Source: Paracrocinitomix sp040880585 (lineage in GTDB: Bacteria > Bacteroidota > Bacteroidia > Flavobacteriales_D > Crocinitomicaceae). From it: a stretch of DNA of 64,000 nt. Shown one piece after another: positions 26,217-33,885 of this stretch. A model generated the notes under the pieces. That model was given only the letters and a program-made list of their open reading frames with translations, ran no database searches and had not been told where the DNA came from. How positions within the stretch are numbered: position 1 is the stretch's first letter; every line of letters begins with the position of its first letter. Both the position numbers and the translations under genes were made by a program. The DNA lies in contig JBBDID010000004.1 of the NCBI GenBank assembly GCA_040880585.1, forward strand, positions 62,001 to 126,000, in the 5' to 3' direction.

Positions 26217-26928
26217 TACGTTCTGCCTCCGGCAAACAGTTATACAACTGTTCTAAGTTCTCTATCACAAAGTATTCTTCCTGCATCACGTCTGTTCTAA
26301 AATCTTTGTGAAGAATCGCTTCAATGTCAAAATCAAAAAAGGTGCACTCACGCTTGGCAATGCGATTTGTTTCTCCATAAGAAGACATGATCCCGGCGCC
26401 ATACGCTTTAATTTCACCTTCCCGGATTACGCCAAATTCTATGGTAAACCAGTATAAACGCTGCAACTGTATCAGGGCTTTTTCATGTTGGATGTATTTT
26501 AATCCCAACTTTCCAAACTCATGTGCAAATGCCGAAAAAACTTCATTACTCAACAGTGGAATATGACCAAAAATATCGTGAAACATATCGGGCTCTTCCA
26601 GGTAATCCAGATTCTTTTTGCTTCTCAACCAGGTAGAGGAACAAAATTTTTTATCGGCCAGTAAGTGAAAAAAATCTTCAACGGGTATCAAACCGGGAAC
26701 CACTTTGATGCGCCATCCGGTAGTGTCCTGAAAATAGCCGTTCAGTTTCTTAAAATCAGGAACAACAGAAGGTTTCAGGGCATCTTTCATATCAGTTATA
26801 GCATCAATATAATGCTGACTGCCTTTTGTTTTCAGATTTTCAATTTGTCGATCGAACAACAATTTCCACACCTCAATATCTTCTGAAGTGTATTTGTCCA
26901 TTTCTTGTTTCAAAACAGCTTCCATCAT
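26197..26928 (-). CDS. phhA: Phenylalanine 4-monooxygenase (aromatic amino acid hydroxylase)
   Basis: The enzyme hydroxylates Phe to Tyr using O2, Fe(II) and tetrahydropterin. The monomeric bacterial form has 243 residues here. Iron ligands are His117 and His122 (in DMFHDIFGHIP) and Glu164 (in RLYWFTIEFGVI). The N-terminal regulatory ACT domain of animal enzymes is absent, as in bacteria. Tandem ATGs stand at 26928 and 26925. Its partner PhhB is encoded at 23303. A leader peptide and an intrinsic terminator precede the gene on the same strand (see 26972-27095), which suggests attenuation. The 3' end overlaps a convergent gene by 20 bp. Confidence 0.96.
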   Translation of the reverse strand: MMEAVLKQEMDKYTSEDIEVWKLLFDRQIENLKTKGSQHYIDAITDMKDALKPSVVPDFKKLNGYFQDTTGWRIKVVPGLIPVEDFFHLLADKKFCSSTWLRSKKNLDYLEEPDMFHDIFGHIPLLSNEVFSAFAHEFGKLGLKYIQHEKALIQLQRLYWFTIEFGVIREGEIKAYGAGIMSSYGETNRIAKRECTFFDFDIEAILHKDFRTDVMQEEYFVIENLEQLYNCLPEAERIICQQI

Positions 26929-26971
26929 TTTTGTTTTTGTGTTCCGGCAACCGCAGCAATTTGATTGTAAT

Positions 26972-27001
26972 AAAAAACCGCTCCGGTAATCGGAACGGTT
27001 T
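26972..27001 (-). terminator. Intrinsic terminator between leader ORF and phhA
   Basis: The minus strand reads AAACCGTTCC, loop GATTACC, GGAGCGGTTT (ten pairs, one wobble), followed by a T-run that overlaps the 3' arm. It lies 44 bp before the phhA ATG and 28 bp after the leader ORF stop. Any transcript from the leader must pass it to reach phhA. Confidence 0.85.
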
Positions 27002-27037
27002 CATAATTAATATTTAAATACAACAATAATTACCAGA
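26982..27037 (-). promoter_or_regulatory. Predicted antiterminator pairing in the phhA leader
   Basis: The RNA segment UCUGGUAAU (plus-strand 27029-27037, covering the end of the leader ORF including its TGG and TAA codons) can pair with AUUACCGGA (plus-strand 26982-26990), which is the terminator loop plus the first bases of its 3' arm. This gives nine pairs, one of them G-U. The two structures exclude each other. A ribosome stalled on the Tyr codons leaves the first segment free, while one at the stop codon covers it. This is inferred from base pairing only. Confidence 0.6.
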
Positions 27038-27095
27038 TCGTCCCTTTAGGAAGAGGCCAGTAATAATATGTGCTATGTGTTGAGATGTTTCTCAT
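27030..27095 (-). CDS. Aromatic-rich leader peptide upstream of phhA (21 residues)
   Basis: This ORF is below most gene-caller limits. Starting at ATG 27095, it encodes MRNISTHST, then YYYW, then PLPKG, and ends TIW before TAA. Five of 21 residues are Tyr or Trp and three Tyr codons are consecutive. It lies between a -7-like element (27113-27120) and the intrinsic terminator at 26972-27001, on the strand of phhA. The layout is that of a classical attenuator peptide, which senses charged tRNA through ribosome stalling. It has not been observed as a protein and could instead be an independent small gene with its own terminator. Confidence 0.6.
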   Translation of the reverse strand: MRNISTHSTYYYWPLPKGTIW

Positions 27096-27112
27096 ATTTA
27101 GTATAACCGTGT

Positions 27113-27120
27113 CAAAGATA
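27113..27120 (-). promoter_or_regulatory. -7 element of the phhA leader transcript
   Basis: On the minus strand TATCTTTG matches the Bacteroidota -7 box TAnnTTTG exactly, 17 bp before the leader ATG. The nearest TTG is only 12 nt upstream, so the -33 element is non-canonical. Confidence 0.45.
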
Positions 27121-27267
27121 TAAATAATTGTACAAAATTACTTATAGGGTTAAAAAACCAACAATAAAGAGAGTGATTTACCATTTTTGGAGGGGATATC
27201 CAGTAAGAGTGCCATTTCCTTTTTTACTGCGCTTTACCTTGTTGAAACATTTAGGCTTTTATTGGCA

Positions 27268-27295
27268 TTGATTCAGTTCAATCTGCTTATTTTTG
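27268..27295 (+). promoter_or_regulatory. Bacteroidota-type promoter of glyS
   Basis: TTG at 27268-27270, a 17-nt spacer, then TATTTTTG at 27288-27295 match the consensus. A transcript start near 27301 rules out an earlier TTG start codon at 27293, which would lie inside the -7 box. Confidence 0.7.
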
Positions 27296-27313
27296 TCTCA
27301 AAATTCACAATTA

Positions 27314-28864
27314 ATGGCAGCACAGGAAGATAAATTGAAAGACATCATTGGACACGCTAAGGAGTACGGTTTTGTTTTTCCTTCATCAGAGATTTATGAT
27401 GGCTTAAGTGCCACCTATGATTACGGTCAGTTGGGTGCGGAACTAAAAAATAACATTAAAAGTTACTGGTGGAAGGCCATGGTTCACATGCATGAAAACA
27501 TTGTTGGTTTAGATGCTGCTATTTTTATGGAACCCACTACCTGGAAAGCTTCGGGGCACATTGATGCTTTTAATGATCCCCTGATTGATAATAAAGATTC
27601 AAAAAAGAGATACCGGGCGGATGTTTTGATTGAAGAGCACATTGAAAAGATCCGGGGAAAGATCGATAAAGAAGTAGCCAAAGGCTCAAAACGTTTTGGA
27701 GAAGAATTTGATGAGGCCACATTCAGAAAAACCAATCCCAACGTATTACGACGGGAAGAAGAGATCAAAAAGATTGAAGATCAGATGCGGGATGCGCTTG
27801 AAAACGAAAAGTTAGATGATCTGAAAAAATTGATTGAAGATCTGGGCATTGCCTGCCCCGTTTCGGGTTCAAAAAACTGGACGGATGTCAAGCAATTTAA
27901 TTTAATGTTTTCTACTGAGCTTGGCTCTGTTTCTGGCGAATCTGCAAAGATATACTTGCGACCTGAGACCGCCCAGGGGATTTTTGTGAACTTTTTAAAT
28001 GTGCAAAAATCCGGGCGAATGAAAGTTCCGTTTGGGATTGCACAAATTGGGAAAGCCTTCAGAAATGAGATTGTTGCGCGTCAGTTCATCTTCAGAATGC
28101 GTGAATTTGAGCAAATGGAAATGCAGTTTTTTGTTCGTCCGGGAGAGGAGATGAAATGGTATGATTACTGGAAAACATTCAGGATGAAATGGCACAAGGC
28201 TCTTGGTTTTGATGAGGCTTATTTCCGTTATCACGATCACATTAAATTAGCACATTACGCCAATGCAGCAGCAGATATTGAGTTTGATTTTCCAATGGGG
28301 TTTAAGGAGCTTGAAGGAATTCATTCACGAACTGATTTTGACCTGAAGGCGCATGAGGAACACTCGGGTAAGAAGTTGCGTTATTTTGACCCCGAAATCA
28401 ATGAATCGTATATTCCTTATGTTGTGGAGACTTCTATTGGTTTAGATCGCATGTTTTTGGCGATATTATCCGCATCTTATAAAGATGAAGCATTGGAAGA
28501 TGGAACCACAAGAATTGTTTTATCGATTCCGCCGGCGCTGGCTCCTTATAAAGTTGCGGTAATGCCGCTTACTAAAAAGGATGGTTTGCCTGAAAAAGCC
28601 ATGGCGATTATTGATGAGTTGAAAATCGATTTTAATTGTCAGTATGATGAAAAAGATTCGATTGGTAAGCGTTACAGAAGGCAGGATGCTATCGGCACAC
28701 CTTTTGCCGTAACGGTGGATCACCAAACATTAGAAGATGATACAGTAACGATACGAGACAGGGATTCAATGGAGCAGGAGAGAGTCGCCATCTCAGATCT
28801 ACATGAAATTATTGACAAAAAAGTGAGTATGCGTAAGCTACTGATAGCAGAGGTTCCGGCTTAA
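27314..28864 (+). CDS. glyS: Glycyl-tRNA synthetase, class II homodimeric type
   Basis: The enzyme charges tRNA-Gly with glycine in the cytosol. The one-polypeptide (alpha2) type found in Bacteroidota is seen: start MAAQEDKLKDIIGHAKEYGFVFPSSEIY, motif 2 region QIGKAFRNEIVARQFIFRMREFEQME, ATP/glycine site FGIAQ, and motif 3 ETSIGLDRMFLAIL. The C-terminal anticodon-binding domain (KVAVMPLTKK, IDFNCQYDEKDSIGKRYRRQDA) completes the protein. The start at 27314 is chosen because it fits the family N-terminus and the promoter. It reads on the plus strand, divergent from phhA. Confidence 0.97.
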   Translation: MAAQEDKLKDIIGHAKEYGFVFPSSEIYDGLSATYDYGQLGAELKNNIKSYWWKAMVHMHENIVGLDAAIFMEPTTWKASGHIDAFNDPLIDNKDSKKRYRADVLIEEHIEKIRGKIDKEVAKGSKRFGEEFDEATFRKTNPNVLRREEEIKKIEDQMRDALENEKLDDLKKLIEDLGIACPVSGSKNWTDVKQFNLMFSTELGSVSGESAKIYLRPETAQGIFVNFLNVQKSGRMKVPFGIAQIGKAFRNEIVARQFIFRMREFEQMEMQFFVRPGEEMKWYDYWKTFRMKWHKALGFDEAYFRYHDHIKLAHYANAAADIEFDFPMGFKELEGIHSRTDFDLKAHEEHSGKKLRYFDPEINESYIPYVVETSIGLDRMFLAILSASYKDEALEDGTTRIVLSIPPALAPYKVAVMPLTKKDGLPEKAMAIIDELKIDFNCQYDEKDSIGKRYRRQDAIGTPFAVTVDHQTLEDDTVTIRDRDSMEQERVAISDLHEIIDKKVSMRKLLIAEVPA

Positions 28865-28871
28865 AGCCTGT

Positions 28872-29486
28872 TTACACAAGAGGAGTTATTTTGTGCTGAA
28901 AAAAAGATTTGATTTCTTGCCAGTTCAGAGGTTCGTTTGTAAAGGTTGGATCTGGTTCGGAATCTGCCTGATCAAAATACAAGAGACTTTTTAAGGTCAT
29001 CAGGTTCTCGTGATTGGGGTATTTTTTGTTCGTAAATTCAAGTAATTCCTGAATCTGATATCTTTTAAGTAAAAAGTAAAGATCAACGAAGTCTTTTTTG
29101 CTTCCTCTGTTTCTAACTGCATTGATTTTCATAGCGGCAATATCCGGAATACTGGCTAATCGACAATTGTCAATAAGAACCAACTTTTGAAGTAAAGGGT
29201 ACTGATGTGAAATAAATTCGACTTTGACACCTTTTATTAAACCAGTTAGAGAATTATTTGAGAGCCCCAGAATTTTCGCATCAAATTCCTGAATTAAAGT
29301 CTCTTTTACTTTTTCCACATCATAACCTTGTGTTGAAAAGAAATCTAAATCAATCGATAACCGGTGACCAATTTGCAAAGCCAGGGAAGTGCCTCCAGCA
29401 AGAAAAAAATTTTGAAAACATTCTTTTTCCAAAATGTTTTGAAAAATATTGAAAGTTGAAGGGGTTACCACGTTTCTGTATAACAT
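28872..29486 (-). CDS. AbiEii-type nucleotidyltransferase (toxin-like)
   Basis: This is a predicted nucleotidyltransferase of the AbiEii/AbiGii toxin family. The family signature FFLAGGTSLALQIGHR followed by IDLDFFSTQG gives the GGS/GGT loop and the DxD metal pair. Further conserved parts are DIAAMKINAVRNRGSKKDFVDLYFLL. Known AbiEii toxins inactivate tRNA acceptor ends (for example by adding CTP) and abort phage infection, paired with an AbiEi antitoxin. Here the partner upstream is a DUF6922 protein instead, overlapping by 22 bp. Type and target are inferred. The gene is convergent with glyS and close to its end. Confidence 0.85.
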   Translation of the reverse strand: MLYRNVVTPSTFNIFQNILEKECFQNFFLAGGTSLALQIGHRLSIDLDFFSTQGYDVEKVKETLIQEFDAKILGLSNNSLTGLIKGVKVEFISHQYPLLQKLVLIDNCRLASIPDIAAMKINAVRNRGSKKDFVDLYFLLKRYQIQELLEFTNKKYPNHENLMTLKSLLYFDQADSEPDPTFTNEPLNWQEIKSFFQHKITPLV

Positions 29487-29749
29487 CTAAAATCTGATTT
29501 CGGAAGTTTAAGAGCGAAACTTAAAAAGTTAAGATCGACCGGGTTTAGTGACCTGATCTTCTTAGCTTCTTGCTGAAGTTCTTTGAGTGGATAATGAGAT
29601 TTTAAAACACTCCAGTCATCCAGTGTGCCATATTTTACAATCCTTTCGATAAGCCATCTGAGATGTTCTTGCGCATTAAAAGTAGCTTTATTAACATCCC
29701 AAAAAAGATGCTCTGAAAGTTTAGATGCGATATTTTTAGAATTGCTCAC
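29465..29749 (-). CDS. DUF6922-type small protein, probable antitoxin partner
   Basis: This 94-residue protein starts MSNSKNIASKLSEHLFWDVNK and has RWLIERIVKYGTLDDWSVLKSHYP, followed by a helical end. These features match a small family (DUF6922) that typically sits directly before AbiEii-like genes in Bacteroidota. It overlaps the next gene by 22 bp, so the two products are probably made together. The antitoxin role is suggested by position, not demonstrated. No DNA-binding motif is obvious. Confidence 0.75.
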   Translation of the reverse strand: MSNSKNIASKLSEHLFWDVNKATFNAQEHLRWLIERIVKYGTLDDWSVLKSHYPLKELQQEAKKIRSLNPVDLNFLSFALKLPKSDFRCYTETW

Positions 29750-29810
29750 TGCCTAAAGATAAAACAACAGATGAAAAAATTAACGAAACTATGGCATAGT
29801 CAAATAAAAA

Positions 29811-30188
29811 CTAATTTAATGATTTTAACCAATAAACAGCTTCTTCTTCCGTATTAAACACTTTAGTTGGAAAGTTGTCTTTTTTGGATTCGTTAAACTT
29901 CAGGAAAAAATTGATGATCACACGGCTCAGCAAAGATGGCGTTACCATAGCCCCTGCCAAAATATCTTCTTTTGCCTCTGCTGATGAAAGGTATTCACGC
30001 CCGTTCTTATCAATACTGGAAAGTTTTGGAAAAACAATTACCATCTTGCATGCTTTTCCATTTGTAAAGGTTTTTCGCTGTTGTACGATTGTACGCGCAA
30101 TCTCACCTGTTATGGGGCTGTCTGAAAGGTATCTTCCGACAAGAATATCTTCATGAAATTCAAATTCTATAAGTTTGGGTTCACCCAT
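29811..30188 (-). CDS. STAS/SpoIIAA-like small protein of unknown function
   Basis: The 125-residue protein has the alternating strand-helix pattern of SpoIIAA-like/STAS domains. It includes VGRYLSDSPITGEIARTIVQQRKT, KMVIVFPKLSSIDKNGREYLSSAEAKEDILAGAMVTPS and a C-terminal FNTEEEAVYWLKSL, which resembles the ends of SpoIIAA-like family members (DUF7793-type). The conserved Ser used for phosphorylation in true anti-anti-sigma factors cannot be placed with certainty. It lies just before the WD40-caspase gene on the same strand (123 bp gap). A regulatory role is possible but not shown. Confidence 0.65.
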   Translation of the reverse strand: MGEPKLIEFEFHEDILVGRYLSDSPITGEIARTIVQQRKTFTNGKACKMVIVFPKLSSIDKNGREYLSSAEAKEDILAGAMVTPSLLSRVIINFFLKFNESKKDNFPTKVFNTEEEAVYWLKSLN

Positions 30189-30310
30189 AAATTACATTTC
30201 TTTCCAATAAGATCGTAATTAAACTAAAAAGTTAGATAAAAAAATCGATCACTTACTGATCTAAACGGGTTAGAAGGGGATAAACTAACTTTAAATAGAT
30301 AAATTGGATT

Positions 30311-33300
30311 TTACCACAACTGAAAGTCCAGCTCCAGATTTTTGATACGGGTATTAGGAATTTGCTTACCATGAGAGAGTAGCGTGACTTTTTCAACGAC
30401 ATATTGCTGTAATTCCAGCAACATGATCTTTCCATCTTCGTCTAAATCTGCGGTTCCGTTTTTTAAACCATTGAGTAAACAGTAAGTAAACAATCCGTTT
30501 TTCCATTCATCACTTTCCATGGCAAATTCTGCGCCTCCTGCTGATGAAATAACAGTTGAGCCGGTACCTCTTCTCAAATCATTAAATAAGATACCCGCCA
30601 GTCTTGATGGTGTGGCATTTGAATTTTCTTCCACTGCCGGCCCAACGTTCCGGAAGGCAATATCTTCTTCATTCTCCGGTTCTTTATCTTCAGCCACTGA
30701 AAAATACACATCATCCTTATCTACTTCACCAGAATGACAGGTATCCATGATTAGGATCTTTTTATTGGCTTTAATCCCATCTAAAATTCCTTCCAGTTGA
30801 GCATACGCAAGACCTTTGCCTGAAGGATTACTAAAATCCATATCATAGGTACCGAAAAAGTAATCGAAATTTTTATCGAGAACACCATGCCCGGCGACAA
30901 AAACAAGTACAATATCATCTGGTTTTGATTGCTTGAGGAACTCTCCCATAGCTTTGATGTTTTCAGCTGTCACCTCTTCATTGTACAAGGTTTTTGCCTT
31001 CACTTCTTTATATAATTCTTTCGTGTTATTAGAAAGTAGTGTAACCAAATCTTTAGCATCTTTAACCGCATAATTCAAATTGTAGCGCTCATCTTTGTAG
31101 TTAGAAGTGCCAATAGTGACCAGATAAAGATTACGTTCAGGTGCTTCTCCCATTTTTTCTACAAAAAAGGTCTGCATCAGGCTTTCATAGCCATTTTTAT
31201 TTCTACAGGATACCTGTACTTTATTGATGCCGTGAACCAATGAGACCGTTTCTTTGAAGGCTGCAGTTTTTTTGTCACCAATTGATTTTCCATTTTTACC
31301 ATAAACCGGGACATTATTGATATACACATTGTAACTGCTCAATCCGTTTTTATCAGTCATCTTCAGCTGCAATTGGATATCTTGTTCTTCTGTAATGGCA
31401 GGAATATCAACCGTATTGCTAACTGATAAATGGGGAATATCATCTAAGGTAACAGATACAGTAGGTTTTAATCCCAGCTTTTTAATTCGTTTTTCGTACG
31501 CCAATTTGTATAAATCCATCAGCTCCTGATCATCACAACCCAATTTTTTCAGCACCAAATCGGGACGATTAAAAACAGCATCAAATTGTTCAAAAGGATA
31601 GGCGCGATTACCAATTCTAAAAGTAACCAGATCAAATCCCTCTTTTGAAACTTTATAATAATTTTCGGAGGTTTTAAAGATGTAATTATCTCCATCTGCA
31701 ACCATCAAAATTTCCTGCTCTCCTGTTTCGGGTTCAATTAGTAGAAACTGCCCGCTTTTAGTGGTGATACCAAATTTACCGTACGGACTTACTGAAATGT
31801 GGGTGATGTCTTTGGGTTCAGCCCTCAGTACTTTGTTATATTCTCCCGAGAAAATATTTTCTATGTAGTAGTGATGATCTTGTTGTGTAATGGCATAATT
31901 AGAAGGCTTATCTAAAGGAGCAGAGTGTCCCTGAATTTTTAATTTCTCAGAGGCAAAAACATTGAAATTTTTAGTGTCGTATTTTTTGACACCAAAGGAG
32001 GAACTAACGGCCATGTATTCTCCGTCTTCACTAAAATTAACGAAAGCACCCTTGGCATATCCCAAATTTCCCGGTAAGATATTTTCAAATACCAATGACC
32101 AGGTTCTGGTATCAAAAACAAAGGTTTTGGAGGTATTGAAACAAATCGCCAATAGTTTGCCATCAGGAGAAAAAGCCAGAGAGTTGGCCTCGTAAATGTA
32201 TTTTAATCGACCCTCTGGAGCGGGGGTAATAAGTTTACGCATAAATTCACCTTTCTCAAGATCAATAATCGATACGGCAGAATCGCCCGATCCTAACACA
32301 GCCAGGTACTTTTCGTCCGGAGAGCAAAGCAGTTGGTTAATATTGGTTTGATATGACCAAAGCGGACCTATATATTCAGGAATGGTTTCCGACAAATCGT
32401 AATAGCGAATTTCATCTTTAGGTAATTTGGTGATGAGATATTTACCGTTTGAAGAGTATTTAACAATTTCTCGCTCAGAAAAGGTACGTTTGACAATCCC
32501 CGTACTTACATCCTTTCCTCTTTCTATTTTATCGTTGACGGTATTTTGTCCCAAACCACTAAAGTCTCCACTTGTAATCTTATCAAAAAAGCGATTGCTA
32601 TTTTTTTTAACGTTGTCTTTGGACCAAAACTTCATTTTTGGAGGAATCTCCCGTTTTTCTTCTACCAATTGAAAGGAACCATATTTTTCTGCAAGATTAA
32701 AATTCCAAAATGTAACGGTACGATCTTTCCCCAGGGTAACGAGCTCTTTTTTGACGGGATGAAAATCAAAGGTATAAATGGGGTTGACATGTCCTTCTAG
32801 AATTTTGTAGAGGGTACCTCTTTTCACATCCCAAATCCGAATTACATTATCGTTTTCTTTCAATCTGAAATTTTTATTTTTAGCAAAGCCTGAAGAGGCA
32901 ACAGTTGATCCATCAGGGCTAATTTGCAGGGCGCGTATCGTTCCTGAGTTGGATTCATCTTCTAAGTGATCTTTAAATTCATAAATTTCTTCTCCCTCAA
33001 AATTCCAGACGCGTATTTTTCTATTGCTGGAGGCGGTTACAAAGCGGTTTTGCTCTACGTTTGCGTCAAAAGCAGTGATCAGGGTGCTGGAAGCTTTAAT
33101 GTGTTTGCTGTCGTTGAGGTTATTAATGTTCCACAAATGCACCACACCTCCTCCACCGGTCGTAATTAATCTTTTTCCATCATCAAAAAATTTCAAGCCT
33201 ACGATTTCTGAAAAATGTACTTTTTTAGAGTTGGTTACTTCTTTTTTTGTTAAATCGTAAAGACTTATTTTTCCGTTAGATGTTCCGCTGACCAAGTGAT

Positions 33301-33802
33301 TTTTACTGGCGTCCAATTTTTTAATCGGGGAATTTTCACTGAACAATTCTTCTTCTGTTTGGAAGTTGGAATATTTTCGTTTGAACACTTTACCGGATTC
33401 TGAAGCAGTGTAGAAAATATCCGGATCGTTCACGTCCCTAACCATCCAGGTGACGGGGCTCTCTATTTTAACCGAATCAATCATCTGCCAATTCACAATA
33501 TCCCAAACAATGAGATATTCATCTTTTGCAGAAGAGATGAGTTGGGTGCCGTCATGATTAAACATCAAAGAAGAGGTAGCGTCCACATGACCTTCTAATT
33601 TTCCTATAATTTTCCCTGAGGCAATGTCCCATATTTTTACTGAGTTTTCTTTAGCAGAACCGGATGCCAGTAAACTACCATCAGGACTATAAGACAAGAG
33701 GGTGATGATTCCCTCCGTCTTTTCCTGCGTGATGACTTCAATCTCTTGTGAGTACGATTGAAAAGACAGGAAAAAAGCAAATAGGATGTATAAGTGTTTC
33801 AT
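30311..33802 (-). CDS. Exported WD40-repeat protein with C-terminal caspase (C14) domain
   Basis: A Sec signal peptide (MKHLYILFAFFLSFQSYSQ) is followed by WD40 repeats over residues ~25-720 (for example LLASGSAKENSVKIWD, GSTVASSGF, VNPIYTFDFHP) and a beta-rich linker. The caspase-like domain at ~885-1160 has RNLYLVTIGTSNYKD at its start. The catalytic dyad is His972 (VAGHGVLD) and Cys1022 (MDTCHSGE). Bacterial WD40-caspase proteins (orthocaspases) are usually cytosolic and their roles include regulated death and defence; here the signal peptide puts the protein in the envelope. A TAATTTTG -7-like box lies at 33821-33828. The neighbouring STAS-like gene and Abi pair may or may not be connected. 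Confidence 0.88.
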   Translation of the reverse strand: MKHLYILFAFFLSFQSYSQEIEVITQEKTEGIITLLSYSPDGSLLASGSAKENSVKIWDIASGKIIGKLEGHVDATSSLMFNHDGTQLISSAKDEYLIVWDIVNWQMIDSVKIESPVTWMVRDVNDPDIFYTASESGKVFKRKYSNFQTEEELFSENSPIKKLDASKNHLVSGTSNGKISLYDLTKKEVTNSKKVHFSEIVGLKFFDDGKRLITTGGGGVVHLWNINNLNDSKHIKASSTLITAFDANVEQNRFVTASSNRKIRVWNFEGEEIYEFKDHLEDESNSGTIRALQISPDGSTVASSGFAKNKNFRLKENDNVIRIWDVKRGTLYKILEGHVNPIYTFDFHPVKKELVTLGKDRTVTFWNFNLAEKYGSFQLVEEKREIPPKMKFWSKDNVKKNSNRFFDKITSGDFSGLGQNTVNDKIERGKDVSTGIVKRTFSEREIVKYSSNGKYLITKLPKDEIRYYDLSETIPEYIGPLWSYQTNINQLLCSPDEKYLAVLGSGDSAVSIIDLEKGEFMRKLITPAPEGRLKYIYEANSLAFSPDGKLLAICFNTSKTFVFDTRTWSLVFENILPGNLGYAKGAFVNFSEDGEYMAVSSSFGVKKYDTKNFNVFASEKLKIQGHSAPLDKPSNYAITQQDHHYYIENIFSGEYNKVLRAEPKDITHISVSPYGKFGITTKSGQFLLIEPETGEQEILMVADGDNYIFKTSENYYKVSKEGFDLVTFRIGNRAYPFEQFDAVFNRPDLVLKKLGCDDQELMDLYKLAYEKRIKKLGLKPTVSVTLDDIPHLSVSNTVDIPAITEEQDIQLQLKMTDKNGLSSYNVYINNVPVYGKNGKSIGDKKTAAFKETVSLVHGINKVQVSCRNKNGYESLMQTFFVEKMGEAPERNLYLVTIGTSNYKDERYNLNYAVKDAKDLVTLLSNNTKELYKEVKAKTLYNEEVTAENIKAMGEFLKQSKPDDIVLVFVAGHGVLDKNFDYFFGTYDMDFSNPSGKGLAYAQLEGILDGIKANKKILIMDTCHSGEVDKDDVYFSVAEDKEPENEEDIAFRNVGPAVEENSNATPSRLAGILFNDLRRGTGSTVISSAGGAEFAMESDEWKNGLFTYCLLNGLKNGTADLDEDGKIMLLELQQYVVEKVTLLSHGKQIPNTRIKNLELDFQLW

Positions 33803-33885
33803 AGTATCAAAAGTGAATCACAAAATTAAGCATTGTAGCACACACTTAAAAGTTTGAGCGCAAAAACTATACCGCAGTACATTTT

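Noticed and set aside
27121..27267. Possible T-box or riboswitch before glyS
   Set aside because: No T-box core or long structured leader; promoter consensus lies close to the start, leaving a 5' UTR of about 13 nt.
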